Source: Chloroherpeton thalassium ATCC 35110
Lineage (GTDB): Bacteria; Bacteroidota; Chlorobiia; Chlorobiales; Chloroherpetonaceae
Assembly (NCBI RefSeq): GCF_000020525.1
Contig: NC_011026.1
Coordinates: 2,896,001-2,960,000, forward strand
Length of the DNA: 64,000 bases
Reading direction: 5' to 3'
The notes under the pieces are model-generated. The model was not told the DNA's origin and did not search any database. It was given only the letters and a program-made list of their open reading frames with translations. The stretch's first letter is position 1; each line of letters starts with the position of its first letter. Made by a program: the position numbers and the translations under genes. Below, piece by piece: positions 8,934-18,081 of this stretch.

Positions 8934-10610
8934 ATGGGCTTTCGTCGCTCTTTGTTCATCCTTCTCAACGTGGCGGTTTTATTTGTCTTGGTCGGCTATG
9001 TCGTGTTTCCGTCGCTATATAGCGTCTGGGAAAGTCTCGGCGGCAATGCTGGTTTCAGCGTGGATGCTTATCTGGATATTTTCTCTTCCGACAGTTACTT
9101 TAGCGCAATTCTCAACACCATTTTGCTTTCCGCAGCAACGGTCGTTGGTGCGGGATTTTTCGGCGGATTGCTCAGCTATATTTTCTGGCGATTCGATTTT
9201 CCCTACAAAAATCTGCTGCACAAAATTTTCCTCTTGCCGCTCGGCTTGCCGCCGCTCGTAGGCGTTTTTTCGTTTCTTTTTTTGTACAGCGAATCTGGCA
9301 TTTTGCCCCGACTGATTCAAAATCTGTTTTCACTTGACTCGCCGCCCTTCTCGTTTGACGGATTCGGCGCCGTTTTGATCGTGCACGTGTATTCCTTCTT
9401 CGTGCATTTTTTTCTTTTCTCGCTCGCAGGACTTTCCAAGTTTGATTATAGCATGATTGAAGCCGCGCAAACGCTCGGCACCACGAAACTCAGAACGCTC
9501 ACGCGCGTGATGCTGCCCATGCTTCGCCCGTCGGTGGTTTCGGCTTCGTTGATGGTTTTTATTCTCAGCACAGCATCTTTTACCGCGCCGCTGCTTTTTG
9601 CGAGCCGCGAACGCTATTTGACCGTCGAGATTTTCAACCAGAAATTGAACGGCAATTTCGAGATCGCAAGCGCCTTGACCGTCGTCTTAATTTTCATTTC
9701 AATTGCCGTGCTTTATCTGTTTGAAAAACAGCAGGGCGAGAAATTGCTGACTTTCGCGCGCCGCGGCGCATCGGCAAAAGTCGCGCCCAAACCCATTACG
9801 CCACTTTTTGCCGGCATTTTAAGCCTGCAATTTCTTTTCGTGATTCTGCCAATTTTGACCTTGCTTTTGATGTCCTTTTCCGCCAGCGACGCGTCGAAAC
9901 TTGCCGTCATTCCTGACAAATACAGTTTGGAAAATTATCTGAGCATTTTTCAGGAGGAAAATTTCTATCGACCGTTCGTGAATAGTTTGGAAATGGCGAT
10001 TTTGGCTGGCGTGCCAAATTTGATTTTCGGCTTCATTGCGGGGGCGCTCGTCGTGCAGAAAGAAACGGTCGCCAAACCCTTAATGTCCGTTTTGCTGTTG
10101 CTGCCGCTCGCGATTCCGGCAACGGCGCTCGCCATCAATCTGATTGCGACGTTCAACAAGCCGTCGCCGCTGGCGCTTGGCAATGTGCTTGTCGCTTCAA
10201 GCGCGATTTTGCCGCTCGCGTATTTCATCCGCAACATTCCCTATGTGTCGCGCAGTGTTTCCAGCACGCTTGCGACTTTTGATTATTCACTGATTGAGGC
10301 CGGCTTAAATTTGGGCGCGTCATTTATAAAAGTGATCGGGCGAATCGTGCTGCCCATTATTCTTTCCTCTATTGCTTCAGGATTTTTATTTACCTTTATT
10401 AATGCGATTGGCGAATTTCCATGTTCGGTTTTGCTTTACAACGCGGAAAATAAACCCGTTTCAGTTGAAATTTTTTCCGAGTTGCGCCTCAACGAATTTG
10501 GCGTAGCCTCAGCGCAAGGTGTTTTGCTGATGCTGCTCATTTTCGCTTTTACATGGATTTTTGGCCTCGTATTTAAAACCCGAAATAAGCTTTCAAGCTT
10601 CGATTTTTAA
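8934..10610 (+). CDS. ABC permease with two fused BPD_transp_1 domains (Fe3+/thiamine/2-aminoethylphosphonate type)
   Basis: About 558 residues with roughly twelve membrane helices in two homologous halves. Each half carries an EAA-type loop for ATPase docking: IEAAQTLGTTKLRTLTRVMLP in the first, and IEAGLNLGASFIKVIGRIVLP in the second. This duplicated layout is that of FbpB, ThiP and related inner-membrane permeases of the iron(III), thiamine and phosphonate importers. ATG at 8934 is preferred. An in-frame TTG at 8925 would add three residues. No binding protein or ATPase gene is adjacent (mreC follows by 19 bases), so the substrate is open. Confidence 0.85.
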   Translation: MGFRRSLFILLNVAVLFVLVGYVVFPSLYSVWESLGGNAGFSVDAYLDIFSSDSYFSAILNTILLSAATVVGAGFFGGLLSYIFWRFDFPYKNLLHKIFLLPLGLPPLVGVFSFLFLYSESGILPRLIQNLFSLDSPPFSFDGFGAVLIVHVYSFFVHFFLFSLAGLSKFDYSMIEAAQTLGTTKLRTLTRVMLPMLRPSVVSASLMVFILSTASFTAPLLFASRERYLTVEIFNQKLNGNFEIASALTVVLIFISIAVLYLFEKQQGEKLLTFARRGASAKVAPKPITPLFAGILSLQFLFVILPILTLLLMSFSASDASKLAVIPDKYSLENYLSIFQEENFYRPFVNSLEMAILAGVPNLIFGFIAGALVVQKETVAKPLMSVLLLLPLAIPATALAINLIATFNKPSPLALGNVLVASSAILPLAYFIRNIPYVSRSVSSTLATFDYSLIEAGLNLGASFIKVIGRIVLPIILSSIASGFLFTFINAIGEFPCSVLLYNAENKPVSVEIFSELRLNEFGVASAQGVLLMLLIFAFTWIFGLVFKTRNKLSSFDF

Positions 10611-10629
10611 AAGCCTTACGCCGTAAGTT

Positions 10630-11463
10630 ATGCAGCGGATTTATGACATTTTTTATGATTTCAAGGAATATTTTCTGCTGGTTCTTTATTGCCTCATTTC
10701 GCTTGCGCTTTTTTCAGTGCAAGACACGCCGCCGATTCGCACCCTGAGAAGCGCCGCTGTGGAAATTTATTCGACTTTGGAAAATGGCTTGACTTTTTTT
10801 AACCGCTACTTTGCTTTGATGGAAGAAAATGAGCGGCTGCGCGAGCAAAACATTCAGCTCTCGGCGCAAACCAATCTGCTGAGAAATGCCGCCGAAAGTT
10901 ATTCTCGATTTCAACGGTTACTGGATTTTAAAGAAAGTTCGTCGGCGCGATTGGTGCTTGGGCGCATCGTTGATCGCACGTTTGGCAACGAGCGCAATTT
11001 GATCACGGTCAATCGTGGCTCGAGCGATGGCATCCAAATTGATATGCCCGTTTATACCGACCGCGGGCTTGTGGGCCGGGTGATTTTGGTTTCGCCACAT
11101 TATTCACTTGTTCAACCCATTATCAATCCTGATTTTAAAGTTGGGGTTTATGCGGAAAAAACGCACGCCATGGGCGTTCTAAACTGGAAAGGTGGCGATG
11201 AGGTGTTCGCACAGCTCGAACACGTGCCGATCAGCTCAGACATCAAATTGGGCGATTATCTTTACACAACGGAATTTAGCACCTTTGCCAGCCCGAATAT
11301 TTTTGTCGGTGAAATTACCAAAGTTCATGCTGGCGAGTTTTTTTATGATATTGAAGTGAAACTGGCCGTTGATTTTTCGGCGCTGTCTTATGTTTTTATC
11401 GAGCTTAACCGCGAAAACGGGGAAAAAACCGAGCTGCAACAGCAATACGACAAGTTCCAATAA
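10630..11463 (+). CDS. mreC: Rod shape-determining protein MreC
   Basis: 277 residues. One N-terminal membrane helix (about 13-30), a coiled coil (about 55-85, FALMEENERLREQNIQL), then the two beta domains of MreC with VNRGSSDGIQIDMPVYTDRGLVGRV and IKLGDYLYTTEFS. MreC sits in the periplasm and links MreB filaments to the PBP2/RodA elongation machine. It heads the order mreC, mreD, mrdA. mreB and rodA are not in the window. Confidence 0.93.
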   Translation: MQRIYDIFYDFKEYFLLVLYCLISLALFSVQDTPPIRTLRSAAVEIYSTLENGLTFFNRYFALMEENERLREQNIQLSAQTNLLRNAAESYSRFQRLLDFKESSSARLVLGRIVDRTFGNERNLITVNRGSSDGIQIDMPVYTDRGLVGRVILVSPHYSLVQPIINPDFKVGVYAEKTHAMGVLNWKGGDEVFAQLEHVPISSDIKLGDYLYTTEFSTFASPNIFVGEITKVHAGEFFYDIEVKLAVDFSALSYVFIELNRENGEKTELQQQYDKFQ

Positions 11464-11577
11464 AATCTCATTCCTATACCCGAATTCGGTGGAGATGAAA
11501 TACATAAAAGATTTTAACTTTCGTTTCATACATTTGTGTTTTAACTCAATTTTTCACTTGTCTTACCGGAATTAAAG

Positions 11578-12060
11578 TTGCTTGAAAATCGCTTTATTTT
11601 TTACTCCATTGGCGGCGTTGCGATTTGCTTTCTGCAGCAATTGCTATTTGATCGGCTCGCCATCTACGGTTTGCCGCCCGACTTTGTGACGATTTATGTG
11701 GTGTTTCTCGCCATGCGCGAAGGCCAAAGTTTTGGTACCACTTCCGGTTTTTTAAGCGGCCTTTTGCTTGGGCTGCTCACTGGAACGCTCGGCCCAGCGG
11801 CTTTTGCCAAATCAGTTGAGGGATTTGTGGGCGGCTATTTCACCATGCCCGACGAACGAAATTTGACGAAGCATTTCCTCAATGCCATTCTTGTGGCCAG
11901 CTTTCTCGGGAATGTGTCTTTCTTCTTAATTATGCTCTCGAAAAACGTTTCTTTTCTCAAACTGTTTTTCTTTTATGGAGCAACCGGCAGCCTTTATAAC
12001 ACGCTCATCGCGTATGTGCTGTTCAACATCGGACTGAAGCGCTTTTTTATTGTGAGGTAA
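11578..12060 (+). CDS. mreD: Rod shape-determining protein MreD
   Basis: 160 residues, four to five membrane helices, the expected size and character of MreD. Recognisable segments are GLPPDFVTIYVVFLAMREG and FGTTSGFLSGLLLGLLTGTLGP. The start is TTG at 11578, which follows a 114-base spacer after mreC. The gene is 3 bases upstream of mrdA, so the two are almost certainly co-transcribed. Identification leans partly on position because MreD is poorly conserved. Confidence 0.88.
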   Translation: MLENRFIFYSIGGVAICFLQQLLFDRLAIYGLPPDFVTIYVVFLAMREGQSFGTTSGFLSGLLLGLLTGTLGPAAFAKSVEGFVGGYFTMPDERNLTKHFLNAILVASFLGNVSFFLIMLSKNVSFLKLFFFYGATGSLYNTLIAYVLFNIGLKRFFIVR

Positions 12061-12063
12061 CGC

Positions 12064-13878
12064 ATGGTCAGCAAAAGACTTCCTATCGGCATTGTTAATA
12101 CTTTTATCATTTTAGTCTTTCTCGGCTTGCTTTCGCGCTTATTTTATTTGCAAGTGATTACGCAATCCGAACTCGGCGAAATTTCTTCGCAAAACAGCGT
12201 TCGCCGCATTCCGCTCGACCCGGCCAGAGGCATTATGATCGACCGAAATGGAAAACATGTGGTCGATAACCAGCCGCTTTATAGCATTCAGCTGATTCCT
12301 GCCGAGTTTGATAAATCCAGTTTGCCGCTGCTTGCAAAACTGCTCAAAATGCCAGAACAGGAACTCAAGGAAAAAATCAGGGATGGTCGGCTGTATAATA
12401 AATTTTCGCCCGTTAAGCTGAGCCGCGATGTTTCGTTTGAAGTTTTAGCAGGAATTGAAGAAAATAGCTGGCGCTTACCCGGCGTGTCTTATGCGGTCGA
12501 AAGCAAACGCAAATATCTGGAAAATGTACATGGCTCGCATATTTTCGGTTATACCAAAATCATTTCGAAGCGCCTGCTGGAAGAGCTCCCAAATGATGTT
12601 TATGAACGCGACGACATTATTGGATATAGCGGTTTGGAGAAAACCTACGAACGCGTGCTTCGTGGGCAAAAAGGTGAGAAATTCGTGCTCGTCAATTCGC
12701 TGGGCAAAGTAACCGGCAAATATGAAGATGGCGAAAAAGATAAACCTGCGCTCAAAGGAAATGATCTTTACCTGACACTCGATGCAAATTTGCAGGCGCT
12801 CGCTGAAAAGCTTTTAGATGCAACGGGAAAATCAGGTGCGGCGGTTGCCATCGATCCGAACAATGGCGAAGTGCTTGCGCTTTGCAGCAGCCCCAGCTAC
12901 GACTTGGACGTGATGAGCGGCTACACCAAAGCCGACGCCTGGCAAGAAATTTCTCGCTCGCCAAAGCGCCCGCTCTTCAATCGCGCCACCCAAACACGCT
13001 ACCCGCCGGGGTCTACTTACAAATTAATTCTGAGCATTGCCGCACTTGAAGAAAAACTGGCCACAGAAAACACAAAGTTTACTTGTACAGGCCATTTTTA
13101 CTACGGAAACAAAGATTTTCTTTGCCATGGCGGGCACGGACACGGCTCTTTGAACATGACGGAAGCCATTCAACATTCGTGCAACTCATACTTCTACAAC
13201 TTAATGTTTAAAGTGGGGCTTGAACTTTGGGCACACTATGGCGATATGTTTGGCTTTGGAAAAAAAACCAGCATCGATCTGCCTGACGAGCAGTCCGCGC
13301 CGCTTCCGACGAAAACTTACTTCAATAGCCGCTACGGCGAAAGAGGCTGGACACAAGGCTACTTGGTGAGCCTCGCTATCGGGCAAGGCGAAATGGGCGC
13401 TTCGCCGCTGCAAATGGCTGCCTACACCGCTGCCATTGCAAACAAAGGCACTTACCATCGCCCGCATTTAGTGAAAGGATACGCTGAAGCAACCACCGGA
13501 CAATATGTCCCGCTGAGCTACGAAAGTCGAAAATTACCCGTTTCAGAAAAAACGTTTGACATTGTTCGCAATGGCATGAGGCTTGTGGTAGAAAGCGGTA
13601 CGGCTCGAACGGCGCAAATTCCAGGCGTTGTGGTTGCCGGAAAAACAGGAACTGCCCAAAACCCTCACGGCGAAGATCACGCGTGGTTTATTTGTTTCGC
13701 GCCGTATGATAACCCGCAAATTGCCCTTGCGGTGCTCGTGGAAAATGCCGGCTACGGCGGAACGGTTTCTGCGCCAATTGCCCGAGAAATGATCGATTAT
13801 TATCTCAACAAACGCGAACCAAGCCATTTCAACCCGGAAACGGCAACAGCCGAACGCATTGCACAACTTCAGAATTAA
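12064..13878 (+). CDS. mrdA: Penicillin-binding protein 2 (cell elongation transpeptidase)
   Basis: 604 residues. An N-terminal membrane anchor (IVNTFIILVFLGLLSRLFYLQ) is followed by the dimerisation domain (RRIPLDPARGIMIDRNGK) and the transpeptidase domain. The active-site motifs are STYK (nucleophile Ser317), SCN in HSCNSYFYN, and KTGT in VVAGKTGTAQNP. PBP2 cross-links lateral-wall peptidoglycan during elongation, working with RodA and MreCD. It follows mreD by 3 bases. Confidence 0.94.
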   Translation: MVSKRLPIGIVNTFIILVFLGLLSRLFYLQVITQSELGEISSQNSVRRIPLDPARGIMIDRNGKHVVDNQPLYSIQLIPAEFDKSSLPLLAKLLKMPEQELKEKIRDGRLYNKFSPVKLSRDVSFEVLAGIEENSWRLPGVSYAVESKRKYLENVHGSHIFGYTKIISKRLLEELPNDVYERDDIIGYSGLEKTYERVLRGQKGEKFVLVNSLGKVTGKYEDGEKDKPALKGNDLYLTLDANLQALAEKLLDATGKSGAAVAIDPNNGEVLALCSSPSYDLDVMSGYTKADAWQEISRSPKRPLFNRATQTRYPPGSTYKLILSIAALEEKLATENTKFTCTGHFYYGNKDFLCHGGHGHGSLNMTEAIQHSCNSYFYNLMFKVGLELWAHYGDMFGFGKKTSIDLPDEQSAPLPTKTYFNSRYGERGWTQGYLVSLAIGQGEMGASPLQMAAYTAAIANKGTYHRPHLVKGYAEATTGQYVPLSYESRKLPVSEKTFDIVRNGMRLVVESGTARTAQIPGVVVAGKTGTAQNPHGEDHAWFICFAPYDNPQIALAVLVENAGYGGTVSAPIAREMIDYYLNKREPSHFNPETATAERIAQLQN

Positions 13879-13892
13879 AAGGATTTTGATTG

Positions 13893-15386
13893 ATGATTTT
13901 CAAAACGGACGCATCGGAAACACAAGCTTATTTGGAAGACACCAGCGCCTTGCGCGACGGCCACACGCCAGGCGTTTATATTCCCGAAAATCAAGAAGAA
14001 GCGCTGCAAGTCCTTAAAAAAGCTGCTGACGAAAAATTTCGCCTCACACTTTCCGGCAACGGCACAGGCACAACCGGCGGACGAATTCCCTATGGCGACT
14101 ATGTTTTAGCGTCAAATAAATTGAACCGCATTCTTGGCGTTGAAAAACATGCGGATGGAACAGGCACGGCTCGTGTGGAATGTGGCGTGCTTTTGCACGA
14201 TTTGCAGGAAGAAGCCCTCGCGCTGGGGCTGCTCTATGCACCTGATCCAACCGAAAGTTACTGTTTTATCGGTGCAACCATTTCAAACAATTCATCAGGA
14301 TCGCGTTCGTTCAAATATGGCGCAACGCGGAAGTATGTCAAACGGCTCAAAGTTGCGCTACTCGGTGGCGATTTTCTCGAAATAAAACGCGGCGACATTC
14401 TGGCCGACGATGACGGCATTTTGCGATTTACGCTGGCTTCCGGGAAAAAAATGGAAATCGCGATTCCAAATTACGACATGCCAAAAACGAGCAAGCACAC
14501 TGCAGGCTATTTTTCCGCGCCCAACATGGATTTGATCGATCTTTTCATTGGCTCGGAAGGCACGCTCGGATTTGTTCTCGAAGCGGATTTGCATTTAATT
14601 CCCAAGCCGGAAAAAATCATCGGTGTGCTGGCCTATTTTTCGGACAAAGACGATGTGATTCGCTTTGTAGATGAAGCGCGCGAGCGCACCAAAAAAGCCG
14701 CAACGCCAAACGAACTTTCCGCACGCGCATTGGAATTTTTCGATGCGAATTCACTGGACTTTTTGCGCCAAAAATATCCGAACATTCCGGCTGAGGCGAA
14801 GGGGGCGATTTTCTTTGAGCAAGAAGTCACTGCGGCGAGCGAAGATGAACTGCTCGGCGAATGGTTCGATTTGATGGAAAAACATCATGCGCTGCTCGAC
14901 AACTCATGGGCAGCCTTAAGCGTTGATGAACAGCGCGCCATGCGCGAGTTTCGGCATTCGCTTCCGGTGCTGGTCAATGAGTGGCTTAGCAAACAAGAAA
15001 CGCGCAAAATTAGCACGGATATGGCCGTTCCTCAGGCGCAATTTCAAGAGCTTTTCAACCTGTACGAAACCCAATGTCAAGCGCAAAAACTGCCCTACAT
15101 TCTCTTCGGCCACATCGGCGACTCGCACTTGCATCTGAACATTTTGCCTAAAAACATGGCCGATTTTCATCGAGCAAAAGACCTTTACGACGAATTTATG
15201 GCAAACGCGCTTGCCATGGGCGGCACCATTTCTGCCGAGCATGGCGTTGGAAAATTGAAGTCAAAATATTTGGTCAACCTGTTTGGCGAGGCTGGCATTC
15301 GGGAGATGGTTCGCATCAAAAAAATCTTTGACCCCGATTTGATGCTGAATGTGGGCAATCTGATTCCGAAGGCGTATTTGCATTAA
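13893..15386 (+). CDS. FAD-linked oxidase (GlcD/D-lactate dehydrogenase-like)
   Basis: About 497 residues. An N-terminal FAD_binding_4 (PCMH) domain holds LTLSGNGTGTTGGRIPYGDYVL and ATISNNSSGSRSFKYGATRKYV. The C-terminal FAD-oxidase_C domain holds the His-rich FGHIGDSHLHLNILPK and GGTISAEHGVGKLKSKYL, typical of flavin dehydrogenases for 2-hydroxy acids (glycolate, D-lactate). No iron-sulfur domain follows, so it is the short form. ATG at 13893 is placed 9 bases after AAGGA. A TTG one codon earlier is less likely. The physiological substrate and electron acceptor are not determined. Confidence 0.88.
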   Translation: MIFKTDASETQAYLEDTSALRDGHTPGVYIPENQEEALQVLKKAADEKFRLTLSGNGTGTTGGRIPYGDYVLASNKLNRILGVEKHADGTGTARVECGVLLHDLQEEALALGLLYAPDPTESYCFIGATISNNSSGSRSFKYGATRKYVKRLKVALLGGDFLEIKRGDILADDDGILRFTLASGKKMEIAIPNYDMPKTSKHTAGYFSAPNMDLIDLFIGSEGTLGFVLEADLHLIPKPEKIIGVLAYFSDKDDVIRFVDEARERTKKAATPNELSARALEFFDANSLDFLRQKYPNIPAEAKGAIFFEQEVTAASEDELLGEWFDLMEKHHALLDNSWAALSVDEQRAMREFRHSLPVLVNEWLSKQETRKISTDMAVPQAQFQELFNLYETQCQAQKLPYILFGHIGDSHLHLNILPKNMADFHRAKDLYDEFMANALAMGGTISAEHGVGKLKSKYLVNLFGEAGIREMVRIKKIFDPDLMLNVGNLIPKAYLH

Positions 15387-15835
15387 CTTGAACGAATTTT
15401 GTTCCCCCGCTATTTTCAAAATTCGAATGCCAACCCTTAGTTAGACGAAACACTGCTTGTTCCGGGAAAATTGACCGCTTGTTTTTTATTTCCCGCTAAT
15501 CAAAACACCGCCACTTCAAATAAATTCATTTTGAAGATCAATTAGCTTTTCTTATCATCCCATGTTCCCTGCGTTAGTCTATAAACCCAAGCCGAAAAAA
15601 CATGTCAACGACCTCCAAAGCTGCCTTAAACCTATCCGGCAAATCTTGCAAATCTTTTGCTGCCTATTTTAAATCCATTTTCTGTCGAGACAAGCTCCGC
15701 TTCTATTTCTTTTGATCGCCATTCACTAACTCAGCCTGTTTATTTCAATCCAAGATCGGATTTGACATCATTGAGTTTTTAACCCGTTTTAAATGAGATT
15801 GAGCAGACAAAAATCTTTAACCAAAGGAGAAAAAC
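15387..15835. other. Intergenic region without a supported gene
   Basis: 449 bases. A 37-codon frame (15602-15715, plus strand) begins MSTTSKAALNLSGK but has no Shine-Dalgarno sequence and no recognisable family. The only clear signal is the strong ribosome site AAAGGAG at the end, which serves the alpha-amylase gene. Confidence 0.6.
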
Positions 15836-17284
15836 ATGGGCGTCATGATGCAAGCTTTTTACTGGGACTGTCCGAGAGTAGAAGGACAAGAATTTCTATG
15901 GTGGGAATATGTTAAGGAAAAAATTCCTGCCTTAGCTCAAGCTGGCTTTAGCGCTTTGTGGCTACCGCCAGCACATAAAGCGCCAAACATTAATGGATTA
16001 TCTATGGGCTACGACCCTTACGATTATTACGATCTCGGCGAATACGACCAAAAGGGTTATGTAAAAACCTGGTTTGGCTCAAAACGCGAGTTACTTGATT
16101 TAATTGATTTGGCTCATTCTTATCAGTTAAGCGTGATTGCAGATATCGTGATCAACCACAACAACGGCGCCGACGCAGAAGAAGTCAATCCAATTGATGG
16201 CCACACGCGCTGGACACTTTTCAGTCAACCCAAAAGTGGAAAATTTCTTCGCAGTTGGGACTGCTTTCACCCAACTCACTATGAGACTTGGGACGATGGC
16301 ACATTTGGCGACATGCCCGATCTTTGCCATAGAAACCCATATGTTTATACCGAGATTCTCAAGTTAGCCAAATGGCTGATCGAAGACATTGGCTTCGACG
16401 GTTTCCGATACGACTTTGTAAAAGGCTATGGAACCTGGATCATCAAGGCAATTCAAGAGCAACGGTATACAAAAAACGGCCAACCGTTCAAGCCTTACGG
16501 CGTTGCCGAGAATTGGTCGAGCGATCGGGAAATTGAAGATTGGCTCAACGAAGTCAACAATTGGAATGATAATCCTGTTGACGCCTTTGATTTTCCTTTA
16601 AGATATCAACTCAAAAACCTATGCGATGTTTATGGGTTTAGCTTAAAAAATTTGATCGGCAGCCACACGGTTTTTTATGACAAACCATTCGGAGCGGTTA
16701 CGTTTGTTGATAATCATGATTTCCGAGGAGACGACACGCCACAAATCACTCATGATAAATTATTGGCTTATAGTGTCATTTTAACGCATGAGGGCTATCC
16801 GTGTGTATTTTGGCAAGATTATTACAGTTGGGATTTAGCCAAAGAAGGCTCGCCTAACGGCATCGCGGCCTTGATAGAAGCTCATGAACAGTTTGCAGCC
16901 GGTTCCACAAGCACGCTCTGGCTCGATGACAACTTATACATTATGCAACGAACAGGTTTCGAAAATAAACCCGGTTTGATTTTTGTCCTGAACAACAGAC
17001 AGGCGATAGTTGGAACGGGGCGTGGGTTTCCACACAGTGGAAAAATATTGATTTCGAGCCGATTGCCTGGTGGAGCAGCAGCGAGCTTGACACGCCTTAT
17101 CATCAACATGTCTACGACGATGGCCGTGGCGAATTTTGGGCGCCGCCTCGCGGATATGTGGTTTATAAGCCGAAAGTCTAACCAACGACTTTTTGAAAAA
17201 TTGTTAGTCGAACTGCGACTTGAGCGGCAACGAGCGGCGCTTATTCCTGGCGCCGCTTTTTGCGGCCATGCAACCTGCCACTGA
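15836..17284 (+). CDS. Alpha-amylase (GH13) with a frameshifted C-terminus
   Basis: The GH13 catalytic barrel is intact: start MGVMMQAFYWDCP after AAAGGAG, region I VIADIVINHNNG, nucleophile Asp in FDGFRYDFVKGYG, acid Glu in PYGVAENW, and FVDNHD. It hydrolyses alpha-1,4-glucans and shows no signal peptide, so it probably acts on intracellular glycogen. After LIFVLNNRQ (17000-17002) the frame changes. The expected C-terminal domain (DSWNGAWVSTQWKN... ending YVVYKPKV) continues in another frame and stops at 17179-17181. The open frame instead runs to 17284 through a transcription terminator, which shows that the extension is not ancestral. A single missing base near 17003-17005, or a sequencing error, explains this. 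Confidence 0.85.
   Translation: MGVMMQAFYWDCPRVEGQEFLWWEYVKEKIPALAQAGFSALWLPPAHKAPNINGLSMGYDPYDYYDLGEYDQKGYVKTWFGSKRELLDLIDLAHSYQLSVIADIVINHNNGADAEEVNPIDGHTRWTLFSQPKSGKFLRSWDCFHPTHYETWDDGTFGDMPDLCHRNPYVYTEILKLAKWLIEDIGFDGFRYDFVKGYGTWIIKAIQEQRYTKNGQPFKPYGVAENWSSDREIEDWLNEVNNWNDNPVDAFDFPLRYQLKNLCDVYGFSLKNLIGSHTVFYDKPFGAVTFVDNHDFRGDDTPQITHDKLLAYSVILTHEGYPCVFWQDYYSWDLAKEGSPNGIAALIEAHEQFAAGSTSTLWLDDNLYIMQRTGFENKPGLIFVLNNRQAIVGTGRGFPHSGKILISSRLPGGAAASLTRLIINMSTTMAVANFGRRLADMWFISRKSNQRLFEKLLVELRLERQRAALIPGAAFCGHATCH
17233..17261 (+). terminator. Rho-independent terminator after the alpha-amylase
   Basis: AGCGGCGC (17233-17240), a 9-base loop and GCGCCGCT (17250-17257) form a perfect GC-rich hairpin followed by TTTT. 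It lies 52 bases after the TAA at 17179-17181 that would end the unshifted amylase frame. Confidence 0.8.
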
Positions 17285-17433
17285 TGAAACTTCCCTTTTA
17301 TTCCGTCTTCAATTCTTATTTTTCTCATCGCCAAAGTACGAAATGAGATTTTTTGTAGAAATTCTGGCGAAATGAGAATCAACATAAAAATTGCTCAAAA
17401 ATCAATTCTAACATTAGAAGTAAGACGTAAATA

Positions 17434-18015
17434 ATGCAAGGATTTTTAGACCAAATTAGATATTACGCGGAATTAAATAACCATGAAATAAGAATCCTTC
17501 AAGAAGCTGTTACACGAAAAAATTATAACAAAAATGACTTGATATTTACAGAGGGAAAAATATCAAATGAGATTTATTTCGTTACAAAAGGCTGTGTTAG
17601 ATTATTTTATAATGTAGATGGAAATGAGAAAACGGCTTTTTTCTACACGGAAGGACAGTTTATTTGCGCAGGAGAAAGCTATACCTTTGGCGTTCCTGCA
17701 AAAGAAAATTATCAGGCTGTTGAGCAGACCGAACTTTATATTATCACCAAATCAAACATAGAAAAATTATTATCCGTATCGGCAAAATTTGAAATTATTG
17801 CGCGCATCGCCACAGAAAATGAACTCATCACCTGCCAAAATATCATTGCCTCATTCGTCACCAAAACAGCAGAAGAAAGATATATCGAACTGCTTAATAA
17901 ACAGGGAGATTTATTTCAACGAGTACCGCAACAGTATATTGCTTCTTTTTTAGGCGTTTCACCTGAAACACTCAGCAGAATTAAAGCGAGGGTTTTTAGA
18001 AAAAAGAATTCTTGA
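17434..18015 (+). CDS. Crp/Fnr-family transcriptional regulator
   Basis: 193 residues, close to the length of the short Bacteroidota Crp-like regulators. The N-terminal cyclic-nucleotide-type beta barrel holds NKNDLIFTEGKISNEIYFVTKGCVRL and AFFYTEGQFICAGES. The C-terminal winged helix is QQYIASFLGVSPETLSRIKARV. No cysteine cluster for an Fe-S centre is present, so it is not an Fnr-like oxygen sensor. The coding sequence is visibly more AT-rich than its neighbours, which suggests transfer from a Bacteroidota-like donor. It probably forms a unit with the NAD(P)-binding protein immediately downstream. Confidence 0.85.
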   Translation: MQGFLDQIRYYAELNNHEIRILQEAVTRKNYNKNDLIFTEGKISNEIYFVTKGCVRLFYNVDGNEKTAFFYTEGQFICAGESYTFGVPAKENYQAVEQTELYIITKSNIEKLLSVSAKFEIIARIATENELITCQNIIASFVTKTAEERYIELLNKQGDLFQRVPQQYIASFLGVSPETLSRIKARVFRKKNS

Positions 18016-18081
18016 CGATCGTCAAGAAAAATGGCTGCTGCTATCGGTAGTTTTGTTGAAAATCATACACTCAAATCACGC

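Noticed and set aside
15602-15715. 37-codon frame before the alpha-amylase
   Set aside because: No Shine-Dalgarno sequence, no hydrophobic or conserved pattern, rather distant from the next gene.
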